Shown piece after piece: positions 1 to 9,110 of a stretch of 64,000 nt of DNA; the first letter of the stretch is position 1; each line of letters begins with the position of its first letter. This DNA comes from Olsenella sp. SW781 (GTDB taxonomy: Bacteria > Actinomycetota > Coriobacteriia > Coriobacteriales > Atopobiaceae). The notes beneath the pieces were generated by a model. The model did no database searches and was not told the origin of the DNA. It saw only the letters and a list, made by a program, of their open reading frames with translations. The position numbers and the translations under genes are program-made. The DNA is taken from assembly GCF_012027725.1 (NCBI RefSeq), contig NZ_SJOU01000012.1, forward strand, positions 21,702 to 85,701, written 5' to 3'.

Positions 1-1022
1 CGGACGGCGTTCTCCACGATGGGCTGCACCAGAAACGACGGGACCGGCAGGCTCTCGCAGCCGCTCTCGACGCGCTCGCTCTCCACGATGCGGTCCTCGC
101 CGAAGCGCGCCTTCTCGATCCGCAGGTAGCTGCGCGTCTGCTGGAGCTCCTGGGAGAGCGGGATGAGCGCCTTCTCGGAGCTCTCCAGCGTACGACGATA
201 GAAGAGCGAGAACTCGCGCAGCAGGTCGCGCGCCTTGGTGGGGTTGGTCCGCGTGAACGACGCGATGGTGTTGAGCGCGTTGAAGAGGAAGTGCGGGTTG
301 ATCTGCGCCTGGAGCGCCTTGACCTCCGCGCGGGCGGTGAGCTCGGCCTGCCTGTCCAGCTCGTAGGACGAGAGCTGAGTGGAGAGGAGCAGCCCCAGGC
401 CCTCGGCGATGGCGAGCTGCGTGCGGTCGATGTCGAGGTCGCGCCGGTAGTAGAACTTGATCGTCCCCACCGCTCGGTCCTGCACGAGCAGCGGCACGAT
501 GATGCCGAAGGCGCTGCCCTCGGCGCGGCTCCCCACGGCGAAGAGGCGCGCCTCCTGCGTGTCGTCGTCAACGGCGACGAAGGTCTCCATGCGCCGGCTC
601 TCCAGCACCTCGAGCGTGGGCTTGGCGTTGGGGGTGCCCGCGCGGAAGGGCGTCTGGACGGCGCCCTCGTAGGCAAGCACCTTCACGGTGTCGGTGATGG
701 CGATGGCGGCGGCGTCCGTCTCGGGAAGAAGCATCGAGCAGATGGCGCGGGCGTTCTCCTCGGTGAGGCCGCCGCGCAGGTGGGCGAGGGTGTTCGCGGC
801 CACGCGCAGCGTGCGCTCGGTGGCCTCGGAGCGCGTGTCCTCGGGCGTCACGCTGATGGCTCCGCTCATCACGATGACGCCGGCCATGCCGCAGCCCACG
901 AGCATGGCGGCCACGACGATGCCGTCGCGCATGCTCGTGATGAGCAGCGCGGCGAGAAGGACGGCGCAGACGGCGAGAAGGACGTCGGCGGAGCGCCGGC
1001 GCGGGCGGAGCTTTCCGATCAC
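1..1022 (-). CDS. LytS-type sensor histidine kinase (3' end beyond window)
   Basis: Membrane sensor kinase of the LytS/YehU class, which normally pairs with a LytTR response regulator. About 340 codons are visible and the C-terminal ATPase part lies outside the window. The N-terminus has a short hydrophobic stretch (VLLAVCAVLLAALL) followed by another (MLVGCGMAGVIVMSGA). A GAF-like region follows, then the family's histidine box QAQINPHFLFNALNTI, and the visible end reads PSFLVQPIVENAV, which is the start of the HATPase. The start is a GTG at 1022 overlapping the stop of the glycosyltransferase gene (GTGA), so the two are translationally coupled. The ligand and the partner regulator cannot be told from this window. 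Confidence 0.88.
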   Translation of the reverse strand, partial: MIGKLRPRRRSADVLLAVCAVLLAALLITSMRDGIVVAAMLVGCGMAGVIVMSGAISVTPEDTRSEATERTLRVAANTLAHLRGGLTEENARAICSMLLPETDAAAIAITDTVKVLAYEGAVQTPFRAGTPNAKPTLEVLESRRMETFVAVDDDTQEARLFAVGSRAEGSAFGIIVPLLVQDRAVGTIKFYYRRDLDIDRTQLAIAEGLGLLLSTQLSSYELDRQAELTARAEVKALQAQINPHFLFNALNTIASFTRTNPTKARDLLREFSLFYRRTLESSEKALIPLSQELQQTRSYLRIEKARFGEDRIVESERVESGCESLPVPSFLVQPIVENAV

Positions 1023-2302
1023 TGGGCATCACCAACCGTCGGGAGCGCCCCGGTGTCGCCGAGGTCGTCGGTCGCGGCCGCCGCGCGCTCCTCCGGCGGC
1101 ACGATCTCGCCTGTGCGCCTGATGGCACCCTGGAGCAGCGGGTCCTCCCAGAGTGCCGCCACCACGCCCGGCCACATCATCGAGAAGGACAGGTAGCGCG
1201 AGCTCGCCGCGCGGGCGAACTTGTCGGCGTCGTAGCGCCCCTTCGTGAGGATGCGCAGGTACGCAAGACGGTTCGGCCCCTTGATGAACCGGCGCAGGGC
1301 CGTCTGGAAGACGCGTCGGCGCACGCCGGCAGAGAGCCACGGCGCCGGATAGGGCATGAGGGACTCGGGCGTGATGGTGCGCAGGTCGCGACGAGCGTTC
1401 ATGGCATCGAGCTTGCGATACTCGTACAGCCAGCGATGGACGTCCTGCATGAACATGGACGGGACGCTCGCCATCTCCTCGGGCGGCTGCGAGCGGACGA
1501 ACCACGCGTTGTCAAACCACGCGTCCATGCCGTTGGCCCGCAGGTTGAGCACGTAGTCGAGGTCCTCGCCGCGCGTGATGTACGGGTCAAAGGGGACCTT
1601 CGAGTAGGCCTCGGCATGCAGGGCGCAGCACCCGCCGCAGAGGTGGTTCGACCGCGAGAAGCGCGACGACGAGGTCTGCATCCGCTCCATGACGCGGTTG
1701 AACTCCGCCGCCTTCGACCAGTACTTCTCGGTCCACTCGTCGGTGGGGTCTGCGTAGGGGCTGTTGTTGGCGTCGATGAAGAAGCCGCTCTTGACGAGGA
1801 CCTTGAGGTTCTGCCGCGTGAGCGACCCGAGGCCGTGCACCGCGTTGATGAGGAAGTCGGGGTCCAGCACGACCTCGTCGTCATCGAGAAAGACCACGAC
1901 GTCGTGGCCGAAGACGGCGGCGACCGCGAGGCCCATGTTCTTGATGGCGCCATAGCCGCGCAGCGCGACCGTCTCGCCGGTGACGTGGTGCGCCATGCGA
2001 GCGACGGCACGCTCCACGTGGGCGGCCTCGCGGGCGCCGATGACGAGGGGGTTCAGCGCGGGGTGCGCGCGACAGATGCTCTCCACGCGGGCCCGTGCCG
2101 AGTCCTCGCACGTGATGGGCGACACCACGAGCACGATCACGCGGATGACGCCGCGCACCTGGTCGAGCGACGAGAGGCAGAGCTCCAGCTCGGGCAGGGG
2201 CTTGTCGATCGGGGTGGTGTAGTCATAGACCCCCCGCTCACCGAGGGCGCCCGGCTGCGCCCCCTCGGCCCAGTACGACGGTATGACGATGACCGGATTC
2301 AA
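1019..2302 (-). CDS. Family 2-like glycosyltransferase
   Basis: Predicted cytoplasmic GT-A glycosyltransferase of 427 residues. The N-terminal strand MNPVIVIPSYW and the acidic metal/nucleotide-sugar motif VVVFLDDDEVV (about residue 140) are typical of GT2 enzymes. A Cys-rich stretch (LCGGCCALHAEAY) and RGEDLDYVLNLRANG follow, the latter resembling the acceptor-site ED motif. No membrane segments are evident. The start is a TTG, with an AGGGG ribosome site that overlaps the stop of queT. It sits between a QueT transporter and a LytS-type kinase with overlapping or near-overlapping ends, so the three form one transcript. Donor and acceptor are unknown; a cell-wall or capsular glycan is plausible. 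Confidence 0.75.
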   Translation of the reverse strand: MNPVIVIPSYWAEGAQPGALGERGVYDYTTPIDKPLPELELCLSSLDQVRGVIRVIVLVVSPITCEDSARARVESICRAHPALNPLVIGAREAAHVERAVARMAHHVTGETVALRGYGAIKNMGLAVAAVFGHDVVVFLDDDEVVLDPDFLINAVHGLGSLTRQNLKVLVKSGFFIDANNSPYADPTDEWTEKYWSKAAEFNRVMERMQTSSSRFSRSNHLCGGCCALHAEAYSKVPFDPYITRGEDLDYVLNLRANGMDAWFDNAWFVRSQPPEEMASVPSMFMQDVHRWLYEYRKLDAMNARRDLRTITPESLMPYPAPWLSAGVRRRVFQTALRRFIKGPNRLAYLRILTKGRYDADKFARAASSRYLSFSMMWPGVVAALWEDPLLQGAIRRTGEIVPPEERAAAATDDLGDTGALPTVGDAQ

Positions 2303-2305
2303 GCG

Positions 2306-2926
2306 CTACCCCTGCGACGTCCCGTCGCTGCCCAGCTGGCGGGGAAGCGACGTCTTGGAGAGGGCCCGGGCAAGCGGCAGGCCGAGCACGTACATGACCA
2401 CGGCCTCGCCGATGCCGGTGGCAAGCAGGCCGAAGACGTACATGGCCGGATACGCGCCGTCGATGGCAATGCTCGTGAACGGGATGGTGTAGAAGCCGAT
2501 CCCCTGGAGCATGAGCGGGAGGTAGAGCGGCACGATGAGGGCGTTGGCAAGCACCGGCCCCATGAGGGCGAGCGCGGGGCGGCGGCGGTTGCGCCACGTG
2601 AACCACGCGCCGAGCGCGGTGGCGAGGCTGCCGAAGACCACGTCGAGCATGCCGAGCATGCCGGTGCCCGAGAGCGCGATGTTAGCGAGGTTGGCGATGG
2701 CGCAGCCGAGCGCCAGGCCCGGGACGGCGTCGGCGGTGAAGAGCGCCAGGACGCACGCCGCCTCGGAGACGCGGAACTGCACAGGCCCCCAGGCGAGACT
2801 GCCGAGGAAGAGCAGGGCGCAGAGCGTCAGGGCCGCATAGATGGCCGCGACGGCCCCGATGCGCGCCGTCCTTCTCGCGTCGACGTGGTGTGCCGTGATG
2901 TTTGCTGCCGCGTTGTGCTGTCCCAT
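2306..2926 (-). CDS. queT: QueT family ECF transporter substrate-binding (S) component
   Basis: A 206-residue hydrophobic protein with about five or six membrane segments. It carries the family pattern WGPVQFRVSEA after the second helix and a long run of small hydrophobic helices. QueT proteins are S components of energy-coupling-factor transporters thought to import queuosine precursors; the shared EcfAAT module is not in this window. The ATG at 2926 is preceded by GAGAG. A longer reading frame exists upstream, but its translation is not hydrophobic. A small hairpin (ATGCCCG / CGGGCAT) lies in the leader, but I could not fit it convincingly to a preQ1 riboswitch. Confidence 0.8.
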   Translation of the reverse strand: MGQHNAAANITAHHVDARRTARIGAVAAIYAALTLCALLFLGSLAWGPVQFRVSEAACVLALFTADAVPGLALGCAIANLANIALSGTGMLGMLDVVFGSLATALGAWFTWRNRRRPALALMGPVLANALIVPLYLPLMLQGIGFYTIPFTSIAIDGAYPAMYVFGLLATGIGEAVVMYVLGLPLARALSKTSLPRQLGSDGTSQG

Positions 2927-3174
2927 TCTTCTCTCTTTTCTGTCGGAGGGCTTTGCTGGATGCCCGGACGGGCATGTCGCGCCCACGACCTGCGGGATCC
3001 CGGTGGAAAGCACTCCAAAAGAAGCATCCCCGCGGGCACGACAGAACTGATACTAGCAGAGTTGTGCCCCCCGCCCCGCGCGGACCCCCCGCCCGCGGCG
3101 CGCGCGGCCGGAAGGGCCGCCCTGGCCCGCGTGCTAGTATTGCTGCAGTGAGAGCCGCCCGGAGGGAGCCCCGC

Positions 3175-5361
3175 ATGAACCCGCGCGTAAGAATCGCCTG
3201 CCTCGCCGCCGACGCGGCGCGCTGGGGCACCACCCGCCTGCTGCATCGAGGCGGCGGAAACGCTCCGGGCGCCGTGGCGCTGCGCCTTGCGCCGAACCTC
3301 ATCGGCGAGCTTGGCGGCGCGCTCGAGCGCTCGGTGGTGGTCACGGGCACCAACGGCAAGACCACCACGACCGGCCTTGCCGCCGACGCGCTCGCGGCGG
3401 GGGCCGGAGGCGTGGTGTGCAACCGCGCGGGCAACAACATGGAGTCGGGCATCGCCTCCGCGCTCGTGGAGTCCCGCGGGTCGGGCGCGCGCGTGGGCTG
3501 CTTCGAGTGCGACGAGCTCTACACCGTGCGCGTGCTGCCGGCGCTTCGGCCGCGGGCGCTCGTCCTTCTCAACCTGTTCCGCGACCAGCTGGACCGCTAC
3601 GGCGAGATCGACCACACGCAGGACGTCATTGCCGAGGCGCTGCGCCGCTCGCCGCAGACCGCCATCGCCTACAACGCGGACGACCCGTTCTGCGCCTCCA
3701 TCGCAGCGCGCGTGGACAACCCGGGCGTCCCCTTCGGCATCGACGAGCCCACCGGCCAGGAGGCCGACCGCATCTCCGACAGCCGCTTCTGCGCGAAGTG
3801 CAACGCGCCCCTGGACTACGCGTACGTCCACTACGGCCAGCTGGGCAAGTATCGCTGCCCCGCATGCGGCTGGGAGCGTCCCGAGCTTGCCTTTGCCGCC
3901 GTCAACGTGACGCTGACCTGCGGCGGCTACGAGTTCGACGTCGAGGACCGCCGGGGCGAGAAGAACGTGCGGCACCACGTGCGCACCCGCTACAACGGCC
4001 TCTACATGGTCTACAACGTGATGGCGGCCCTGGTGGCGTGCCTGCTTGGCGGCGGAGACGCGGACGACTTCCAGGGCGCGCTCAACGCCTACGAGCCCGC
4101 GAGCGGCCGCGGCAAGACCTACCGGCTCGGCAGCGGCCACTCCGTCGTGAGCAACCTCGCGAAGAACCCCACGGGCTTCAACCGCATGGTGCAGCAGGTA
4201 CGCGCCGAGGACGGGCGCTACGTGGCACTCTTCCTCAACGACAACGACGCGGACGGCCACGACGTCTCCTGGATCTGGGACATCGACCTCGAGCGCCTGC
4301 GTGACCTCACCGACCTGCGGTGCGTCTGCGTGGGGGGCACCCGCCGCGAGGACATGGCGGTGCGCGTGAAGTACGCCGAGCTCGGCTGCCCCATCGAGCT
4401 CACCGATGGCGTCGAGGACGCCCTGCGCTTTGTTGACGCGGGCGAGAAGCTCCACGTGATCGCCAACTACACCGCCTTCCCGCCCGTCGTCGCCGACCTC
4501 GACCGCCTCTGTAAATTGGGGACGGGTTTTTCCTCGCAGAAAAAAGGGGACAGACCCGCTGCCGACACCGTGAGCGCAACGTCCGTCGGCGTCTCGTGGA
4601 TAGCGCATGAGGAGCCGGCAACCCCTGCCCTTGACCGCCCGCTGCGCATCGTGCACCTCTACCCCGACGCCCTCAACCTCTACGGCGACGGCGGAAACAT
4701 CGCCTCGCTCTCCAAGCGCTGCGCGTGGCGCGGCATTCCCTGCCGGGTTGACCAGGTCCTCATGGGCCAGGAGCTTAACCTCACCGACGCCGACATCGTG
4801 CTTCTGGGCGGCGGCGCAGACCGCGACCAGCTTGCCGTCTGCCGCGAGCTGCAGGCGCAGCGCGAGAAGGTGGAGGCCTACGTCGACGAGGGCGGCGTTC
4901 TTCTTGCCATCTGCGGCGGCTACCAGCTGCTCGGCCACTACTACATGATGGGCGAGGAGCGCGTGGAGGGCCTGCACGTGCTGGACATCGAGACGACCGC
5001 AGGGAGCACGCGCCTCATTGGCAACGTGGCGATTGAGTCGCCCGTATGCGACGCTCCGATCGTGGGCTTTGAGAACCACGCGGGCCGCACGGTGCTCAGC
5101 GCAGGCGAGAAGCCCTTGGGGCGCGCGATGGTCCACGGGACCGGCAACAACGGCGAGGACGGCGGCGAGGGCGTGCTTCATAACGGCGTTGTGGGCACCT
5201 ATCTGCACGGTCCGATCCTGCCCAAGAACCCCGGCGTCACGGACTGGCTGATCGAGCGCGCCCTGTGTCGACGTGGCGAGAGGATCGAGCTCTCGCCGCT
5301 GGACGACTCCCTTGAGCACCTGGCGCACGACGTCGCCATGAGGATCGCGACGGGACGCTAG
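3175..5361 (+). CDS. murT-gatD: MurT-GatD fusion: lipid II isoglutaminyl synthase in one chain
   Basis: A 728-residue protein that joins two normally separate subunits. The MurT half (about 1-445) is a Mur ligase with the P-loop TGTNGKTT (K62), a four-Cys zinc ribbon (CAKC...CPAC) and the DUF1727 motif NDNDADGHDVSWIWD. The GatD half (about 475-728) is a CobB/CobQ-type glutamine amidotransferase with the nucleophile in AICGGY (C580) and a histidine in YLHGP (H678). Together they amidate the D-glutamate of lipid II using glutamine. The join, residues 446-462, is encoded by a degenerate copy of the GGGGACAG palindrome, so a repeat insertion may have created the fusion. The start is ATG with GGAGGGAG upstream. 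A sequencing artefact at the join cannot be excluded. Confidence 0.9.
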   Translation: MNPRVRIACLAADAARWGTTRLLHRGGGNAPGAVALRLAPNLIGELGGALERSVVVTGTNGKTTTTGLAADALAAGAGGVVCNRAGNNMESGIASALVESRGSGARVGCFECDELYTVRVLPALRPRALVLLNLFRDQLDRYGEIDHTQDVIAEALRRSPQTAIAYNADDPFCASIAARVDNPGVPFGIDEPTGQEADRISDSRFCAKCNAPLDYAYVHYGQLGKYRCPACGWERPELAFAAVNVTLTCGGYEFDVEDRRGEKNVRHHVRTRYNGLYMVYNVMAALVACLLGGGDADDFQGALNAYEPASGRGKTYRLGSGHSVVSNLAKNPTGFNRMVQQVRAEDGRYVALFLNDNDADGHDVSWIWDIDLERLRDLTDLRCVCVGGTRREDMAVRVKYAELGCPIELTDGVEDALRFVDAGEKLHVIANYTAFPPVVADLDRLCKLGTGFSSQKKGDRPAADTVSATSVGVSWIAHEEPATPALDRPLRIVHLYPDALNLYGDGGNIASLSKRCAWRGIPCRVDQVLMGQELNLTDADIVLLGGGADRDQLAVCRELQAQREKVEAYVDEGGVLLAICGGYQLLGHYYMMGEERVEGLHVLDIETTAGSTRLIGNVAIESPVCDAPIVGFENHAGRTVLSAGEKPLGRAMVHGTGNNGEDGGEGVLHNGVVGTYLHGPILPKNPGVTDWLIERALCRRGERIELSPLDDSLEHLAHDVAMRIATGR
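4510..4563. repeat. Degenerate GGGGACAG-type palindrome inside murT-gatD
   Basis: Holds GGGGACGGGTTTTT and, 12 bases on, AAAAAAGGGGACAGACCCG, an imperfect inverted repeat (CGGGT-TTTT / AAAA-ACCCG). The GGGGACAG word is shared with the intergenic palindromes at 11008, 13510, 36639 and 42361. The reading frame stays open through it and gives a Gly/Ser/Lys-rich linker. Confidence 0.65.
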
Positions 5362-5386
5362 CCCCCTATCGAGCTATGTCATCGGC

Positions 5387-5505
5387 GCCCTCGGCGTCTG
5401 GCCGCGCCACCGCGCCACTGGCGTCAGGCTTATTTGGCACGCGTGGATCGCGTGCCAAATAAGCCTGACGCCAGTGGCGCAGCGGCGCGGCCAGACGCCG
5501 AGGGC
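5387..5505. repeat. Long palindrome, CGCCACTGGCGTCAGG family (copy 1)
   Basis: A 119-nt near-perfect inverted repeat between the murT-gatD stop and the nifJ terminator. The inner core (GCGCCACTGGCGTCAGG, then CTTATTTGGCACGCG) is shared with copies at 53622 and 56264. The outer arms (CCTCGGCGTCTGGCCGCG) are unique to this copy yet still pair with each other. The stem would be about 55 bp with small bulges. Confidence 0.9.
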
Positions 5506-5507
5506 CC

Positions 5508-5542
5508 ACAAAAAACGGCCCCCGGCTCGATGCCGGGGGCCG
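5508..5542 (-). terminator. Rho-independent terminator of nifJ
   Basis: An 11-bp GC-rich stem (CGGCCCCCGGC / GCCGGGGGCCG) with a 5-nt loop, followed on the minus strand by TTTTTTG. It lies 30 bases after the nifJ stop. Confidence 0.9.
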
Positions 5543-5573
5543 CAGCTTGCGCAATCAGCTCAGCGAGAGGAGC

Positions 5574-8500
5574 TTACGCCTCAGCGTAGAGGTCCTTGAG
5601 CTTGAGCAGGTGCGCGTAGCGAGCCATGGCGGCCTCCTCGTTCTCGGCGAAGAGCTCCTTGGCGCGCTCGGGGAAGGAGCGGGTGAGCGAGGTGTAGCGA
5701 GCCTCGTTCATGAGGAAGTCCTGGTACCCGCCAGCCGGCTCCTTGGAGTCGAGCGTGAACTTCTTGCCCGCAGGCGCGGCCGGGTTGTAGCGGAAGAGGT
5801 TCCAGTAGCCGCACTCCACGGCCTTCTTCATCTCCATCTGGCAGTTCTGCATGCCGCCGCCCTTGATGGAGTGCATCTCGCACGGGCTGTAGCCGATGAT
5901 GAGCGACGGACCGTCGTAGGAGACGGCCTCGTGGATGGCCTTGAGCGTCTGGTTCATGTTGGCGCCCATGGCGACCTGAGCCACGTAGACGTAGCCGTAG
6001 GACATGGCGATCTCGGCGAGGCTCTTCTTCTTGGTCACCTTGCCGGCCGCGGCGAACTGGGCCACCTGGCCGATGTTGGAGGCCTTGGAGGCCTGGCCGC
6101 CGGTGTTGGAGTAGACCTCGGTGTCAAAGACGAAGACGTTCACGTTGTTGCCGGAGGCAAGCACGTGATCGAGGCCGCCGAAGCCGATGTCATACGCCCA
6201 ACCGTCGCCGCCGAAGATCCAGAAGGCCTTCTTGGTGAGGTAGGCCTTGTCGGCGAGGATGGCCTTGGCGGTGTCGCAGTCGGCCTTCTCGAGCTCGGCG
6301 ACGTAGGCGGCAGCGGTGGTCTTGCTGGCCTCGGTGTCGTTGCGGGCCTCGAGCCAGGCGGTCGCGGCCTCCTTCAGGGCGTCGGACGCGCAGTCGGACT
6401 GGAGGAGCTTCTCGGTCTCGGCGACGACCTTCTCCTGGACGGCGTCATAGCCAAGGGCGAGACCCAGGCCGTGCTCGGCGTTGTCCTCGAACAGGGAGTT
6501 GTTCCACGCCGGGCCGTGGCCGCAGGCGTTGACGTTGAACGGCGAGGTAGCGGCCGGGTTGCCCCAGATCGAGGAGCAGCCGGTGGCGTTGGAGATGAAC
6601 ATGCGGTCACCGCAGACCTGCGTGACGAGGCGCGCGTACGCGGTCTCGGCGCAGCCGGCGCAGGAGCCGGAGAACTCGAGGTACGGCTTGGCGTACTGGC
6701 TGCCCTTGACGTTGGCGGCCACGAGCTCATTCTTCTCGGAGACCTTGTTCACCGCGTAGTCCCACACCGGAGCCTGATCGAGCTCGGACTCCTGCGGGAC
6801 CATCGTGAGGGCGCCCTTCGGGCAGACCTTCGCGCAGTTGGTGCAGCCCATGCAGTCGAGCGGGCTGATCGCCATGGTGAAGGTGTAGCCGGTGCCCTTG
6901 GGGATGGTGAGGTCGAGACGACGCATGTTCTCGGGGGCGGCAGCCTGCTCCTCGGCGTTCATCACGATCGGGCGAATCGTGGCGTGCGGGCAGACGAAGG
7001 AGCACTGGTTGCACTGGATGCACTTGGTCTCATCCCAGTGCGGAACCATGACGGCGACGCCGCGCTTCTCGTACTGAGAGGCGCCGAGCTCCCACTGGCC
7101 GTCGGCAACGTCGACGAACTTGGAGACGGGCAGCGAGTCGCCGTCCATGCGGTTGATGGGCTCCATGAGCTCGCGGACCTGCTTGACGATGGCCTCGCGG
7201 CCCTCGAGCGTGAGCTCGACCTTCTCGTCCTCGGCGTTGGCCCAGTCGGCGGGAACCTCGAACTTGCGGTACGCGGTGGCACCGGCGTCGATGGCCTTCC
7301 AGTTGGCCTCGACGATGTTCTGGCCCTTCTTGGCGTAGGACTTCTCCGCGGCGTCCTTCATGTACTGAATGGCGTCCTCGGCGGGAAGCACCTGCGCGAG
7401 CGAGAAGAACGCGGACTGCAGCACCGTGTTGGTGCGCTTGCCCATGCCGACCTTCTCGGCGAGGTCGATGGCGTCGATCAGGTAGACGTTGATGTTGTTC
7501 TTGGCGATGTAGCGCTTGGCCACGGCCGGCAGGTGGGAGGCGAACTCCTCGTCGGACCACTGGCAGTTCACGAGGAACGTGCCGCCCGGCTTGACGTCGC
7601 GGACCATCGGGAAGCCCTTGATGATGTAGGACGGGTTGTGGCAGGCAACGAAGTTGGCCTTGTTGATGTAGTACGGCGAGCGGATCGGGGAGTCACCGAA
7701 GCGCAGGTGCGAGATGGTGACGCCGCCGGTCTTCTTGGAGTCGTACTGGAAGTAGGCCTGAACGTACTTGTCGGTGTGGTCGCCGATGATCTTGATGGAG
7801 TTCTTGTTGGCGCCGACGGTGCCGTCGCCGCCGAGGCCCCAGAACTTGCACTCGATCGTGGACGGGTCCGCCGTGTTGGGGGCGTCCGGGTCCATGGGGA
7901 GCGACAGGTTGGTGACGTCGTCCACGATGCCGATGGTGAACTCGCGGGCGGGGGCGTCCTTCTCGAGCTCCTTGTAGACGGCAAACGCTGCCGCGGGCGG
8001 CTCGTCCTTGGAGCCGAGGCCATAGCGGCCGCCGACGACGGTGATCTCGGTCTTGCCGGCCTCGTAGAGCGCGGAGATGACGTCCTCGTAGAGGGGCTCG
8101 CCGATGGAGCCGGGCTCCTTGGTGCGGTCGAGGACGGCGATCTTCTTGACGGTTGCGGGCAGCGCGGCCACGAAGTCCTCGACGGACCACGGGCGGTACA
8201 GGCGGACCTTCACGAGGCCGACCTTCTCGCCGTGGGCGTTCAGGTAGTCGATGACCTCCTCGAGCGTGTCGCAGAAGGAGCCCATGCAGACCACGACGCG
8301 GTCGGCGTCATCGGCGCCGTAGTAGTCGAACAGGTGGTAGCTGGTGCCGAGCTTCTCGTTGATCTTGTCCATGTAGGACTGGACCACGGCGGGCAGCGCG
8401 TCGTAGGCCTTGTTGCAGGCCTCGCGGTGCTGGAAGAAGATGTCGCCGTTCTCGTGGGAGCCGCGGGCGTGCGGGTGCTCCGGGTTGAGGGCGTGGTCGC

Positions 8501-9110
8501 GGAACGCCTGGACGGCGTCCATGTCCAGCATCTCCTTGAGGTCGTCGAAGTCCCAGACCGCGACCTTCTGGATCTCGTGCGAGGTGCGGAAGCCGTCGAA
8601 GAAGTTCAGGAACGGCACCTTGCCCTCGATGGCCGCGAGGTGGGCCACCGGCGCGAGGTCCATGACCTCCTGGACGTTGCCCTCGGCGAGCATGGCAAAG
8701 CCGGTCTGACGGCAGGCCATGACGTCGGAGTGGTCGCCGAAGATGTTGAGGGCGTGGGTGGCCACGGTACGGGCGGACACGTGGAAGACGCCCGGAAGAC
8801 CCTCGCCGGCGATCTTGTACATGTTCGGGATCATGAGGAGCAGACCCTGCGACGCCGTGTAGGTGGTCGTGAGTGCGCCGGCGCCGAGCGAGCCGTGAAC
8901 GGTGCCCGCGGCGCCCGCCTCGGACTCCATCTCAACGACCTTGACCGGCGTGCCAAAGACGTTCTTCATGCCCTGAGCGGCCCACTGGTCAACGTGGTCG
9001 GCCATGGGGCTCGACGGGGTGATCGGGTAGATGCCCGCCACCTCGGTGAACGCATACGAGACGTACGCCGCCGCCTCGTTGCCGTCCATGGACTTAAACT
9101 TACGCGCCAT
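5574..9110 (-). CDS. nifJ: Pyruvate:ferredoxin (flavodoxin) oxidoreductase
   Basis: A 1178-residue single-chain enzyme that oxidises pyruvate to acetyl-CoA and CO2 and reduces ferredoxin, the central step of anaerobic pyruvate use. The N-terminal domain begins MDGNEAAAYVSYAF with YPITPSSPMAD. Next come the gamma-type domain (GGDGTVGANKNSIKIIG) and two 4Fe-4S motifs (CIQCNQCSFVCP and CMGCTNCAKVCP). The TPP-binding region has GCSSIWGNPAATSPF and GGDGWAYDIGFGGLDH. The length is normal for the family. The ATG at 9110 has GGAGAGG just upstream; a longer frame upstream lacks family similarity. It is monocistronic with its own terminator. Confidence 0.98.
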   Translation of the reverse strand: MARKFKSMDGNEAAAYVSYAFTEVAGIYPITPSSPMADHVDQWAAQGMKNVFGTPVKVVEMESEAGAAGTVHGSLGAGALTTTYTASQGLLLMIPNMYKIAGEGLPGVFHVSARTVATHALNIFGDHSDVMACRQTGFAMLAEGNVQEVMDLAPVAHLAAIEGKVPFLNFFDGFRTSHEIQKVAVWDFDDLKEMLDMDAVQAFRDHALNPEHPHARGSHENGDIFFQHREACNKAYDALPAVVQSYMDKINEKLGTSYHLFDYYGADDADRVVVCMGSFCDTLEEVIDYLNAHGEKVGLVKVRLYRPWSVEDFVAALPATVKKIAVLDRTKEPGSIGEPLYEDVISALYEAGKTEITVVGGRYGLGSKDEPPAAAFAVYKELEKDAPAREFTIGIVDDVTNLSLPMDPDAPNTADPSTIECKFWGLGGDGTVGANKNSIKIIGDHTDKYVQAYFQYDSKKTGGVTISHLRFGDSPIRSPYYINKANFVACHNPSYIIKGFPMVRDVKPGGTFLVNCQWSDEEFASHLPAVAKRYIAKNNINVYLIDAIDLAEKVGMGKRTNTVLQSAFFSLAQVLPAEDAIQYMKDAAEKSYAKKGQNIVEANWKAIDAGATAYRKFEVPADWANAEDEKVELTLEGREAIVKQVRELMEPINRMDGDSLPVSKFVDVADGQWELGASQYEKRGVAVMVPHWDETKCIQCNQCSFVCPHATIRPIVMNAEEQAAAPENMRRLDLTIPKGTGYTFTMAISPLDCMGCTNCAKVCPKGALTMVPQESELDQAPVWDYAVNKVSEKNELVAANVKGSQYAKPYLEFSGSCAGCAETAYARLVTQVCGDRMFISNATGCSSIWGNPAATSPFNVNACGHGPAWNNSLFEDNAEHGLGLALGYDAVQEKVVAETEKLLQSDCASDALKEAATAWLEARNDTEASKTTAAAYVAELEKADCDTAKAILADKAYLTKKAFWIFGGDGWAYDIGFGGLDHVLASGNNVNVFVFDTEVYSNTGGQASKASNIGQVAQFAAAGKVTKKKSLAEIAMSYGYVYVAQVAMGANMNQTLKAIHEAVSYDGPSLIIGYSPCEMHSIKGGGMQNCQMEMKKAVECGYWNLFRYNPAAPAGKKFTLDSKEPAGGYQDFLMNEARYTSLTRSFPERAKELFAENEEAAMARYAHLLKLKDLYAEA

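Noticed and set aside
2927..3060. Possible preQ1 riboswitch before queT
   Set aside because: Only a simple ATGCCCG/CGGGCAT hairpin was found; the pseudoknot and A-rich tail of known preQ1 classes could not be placed.
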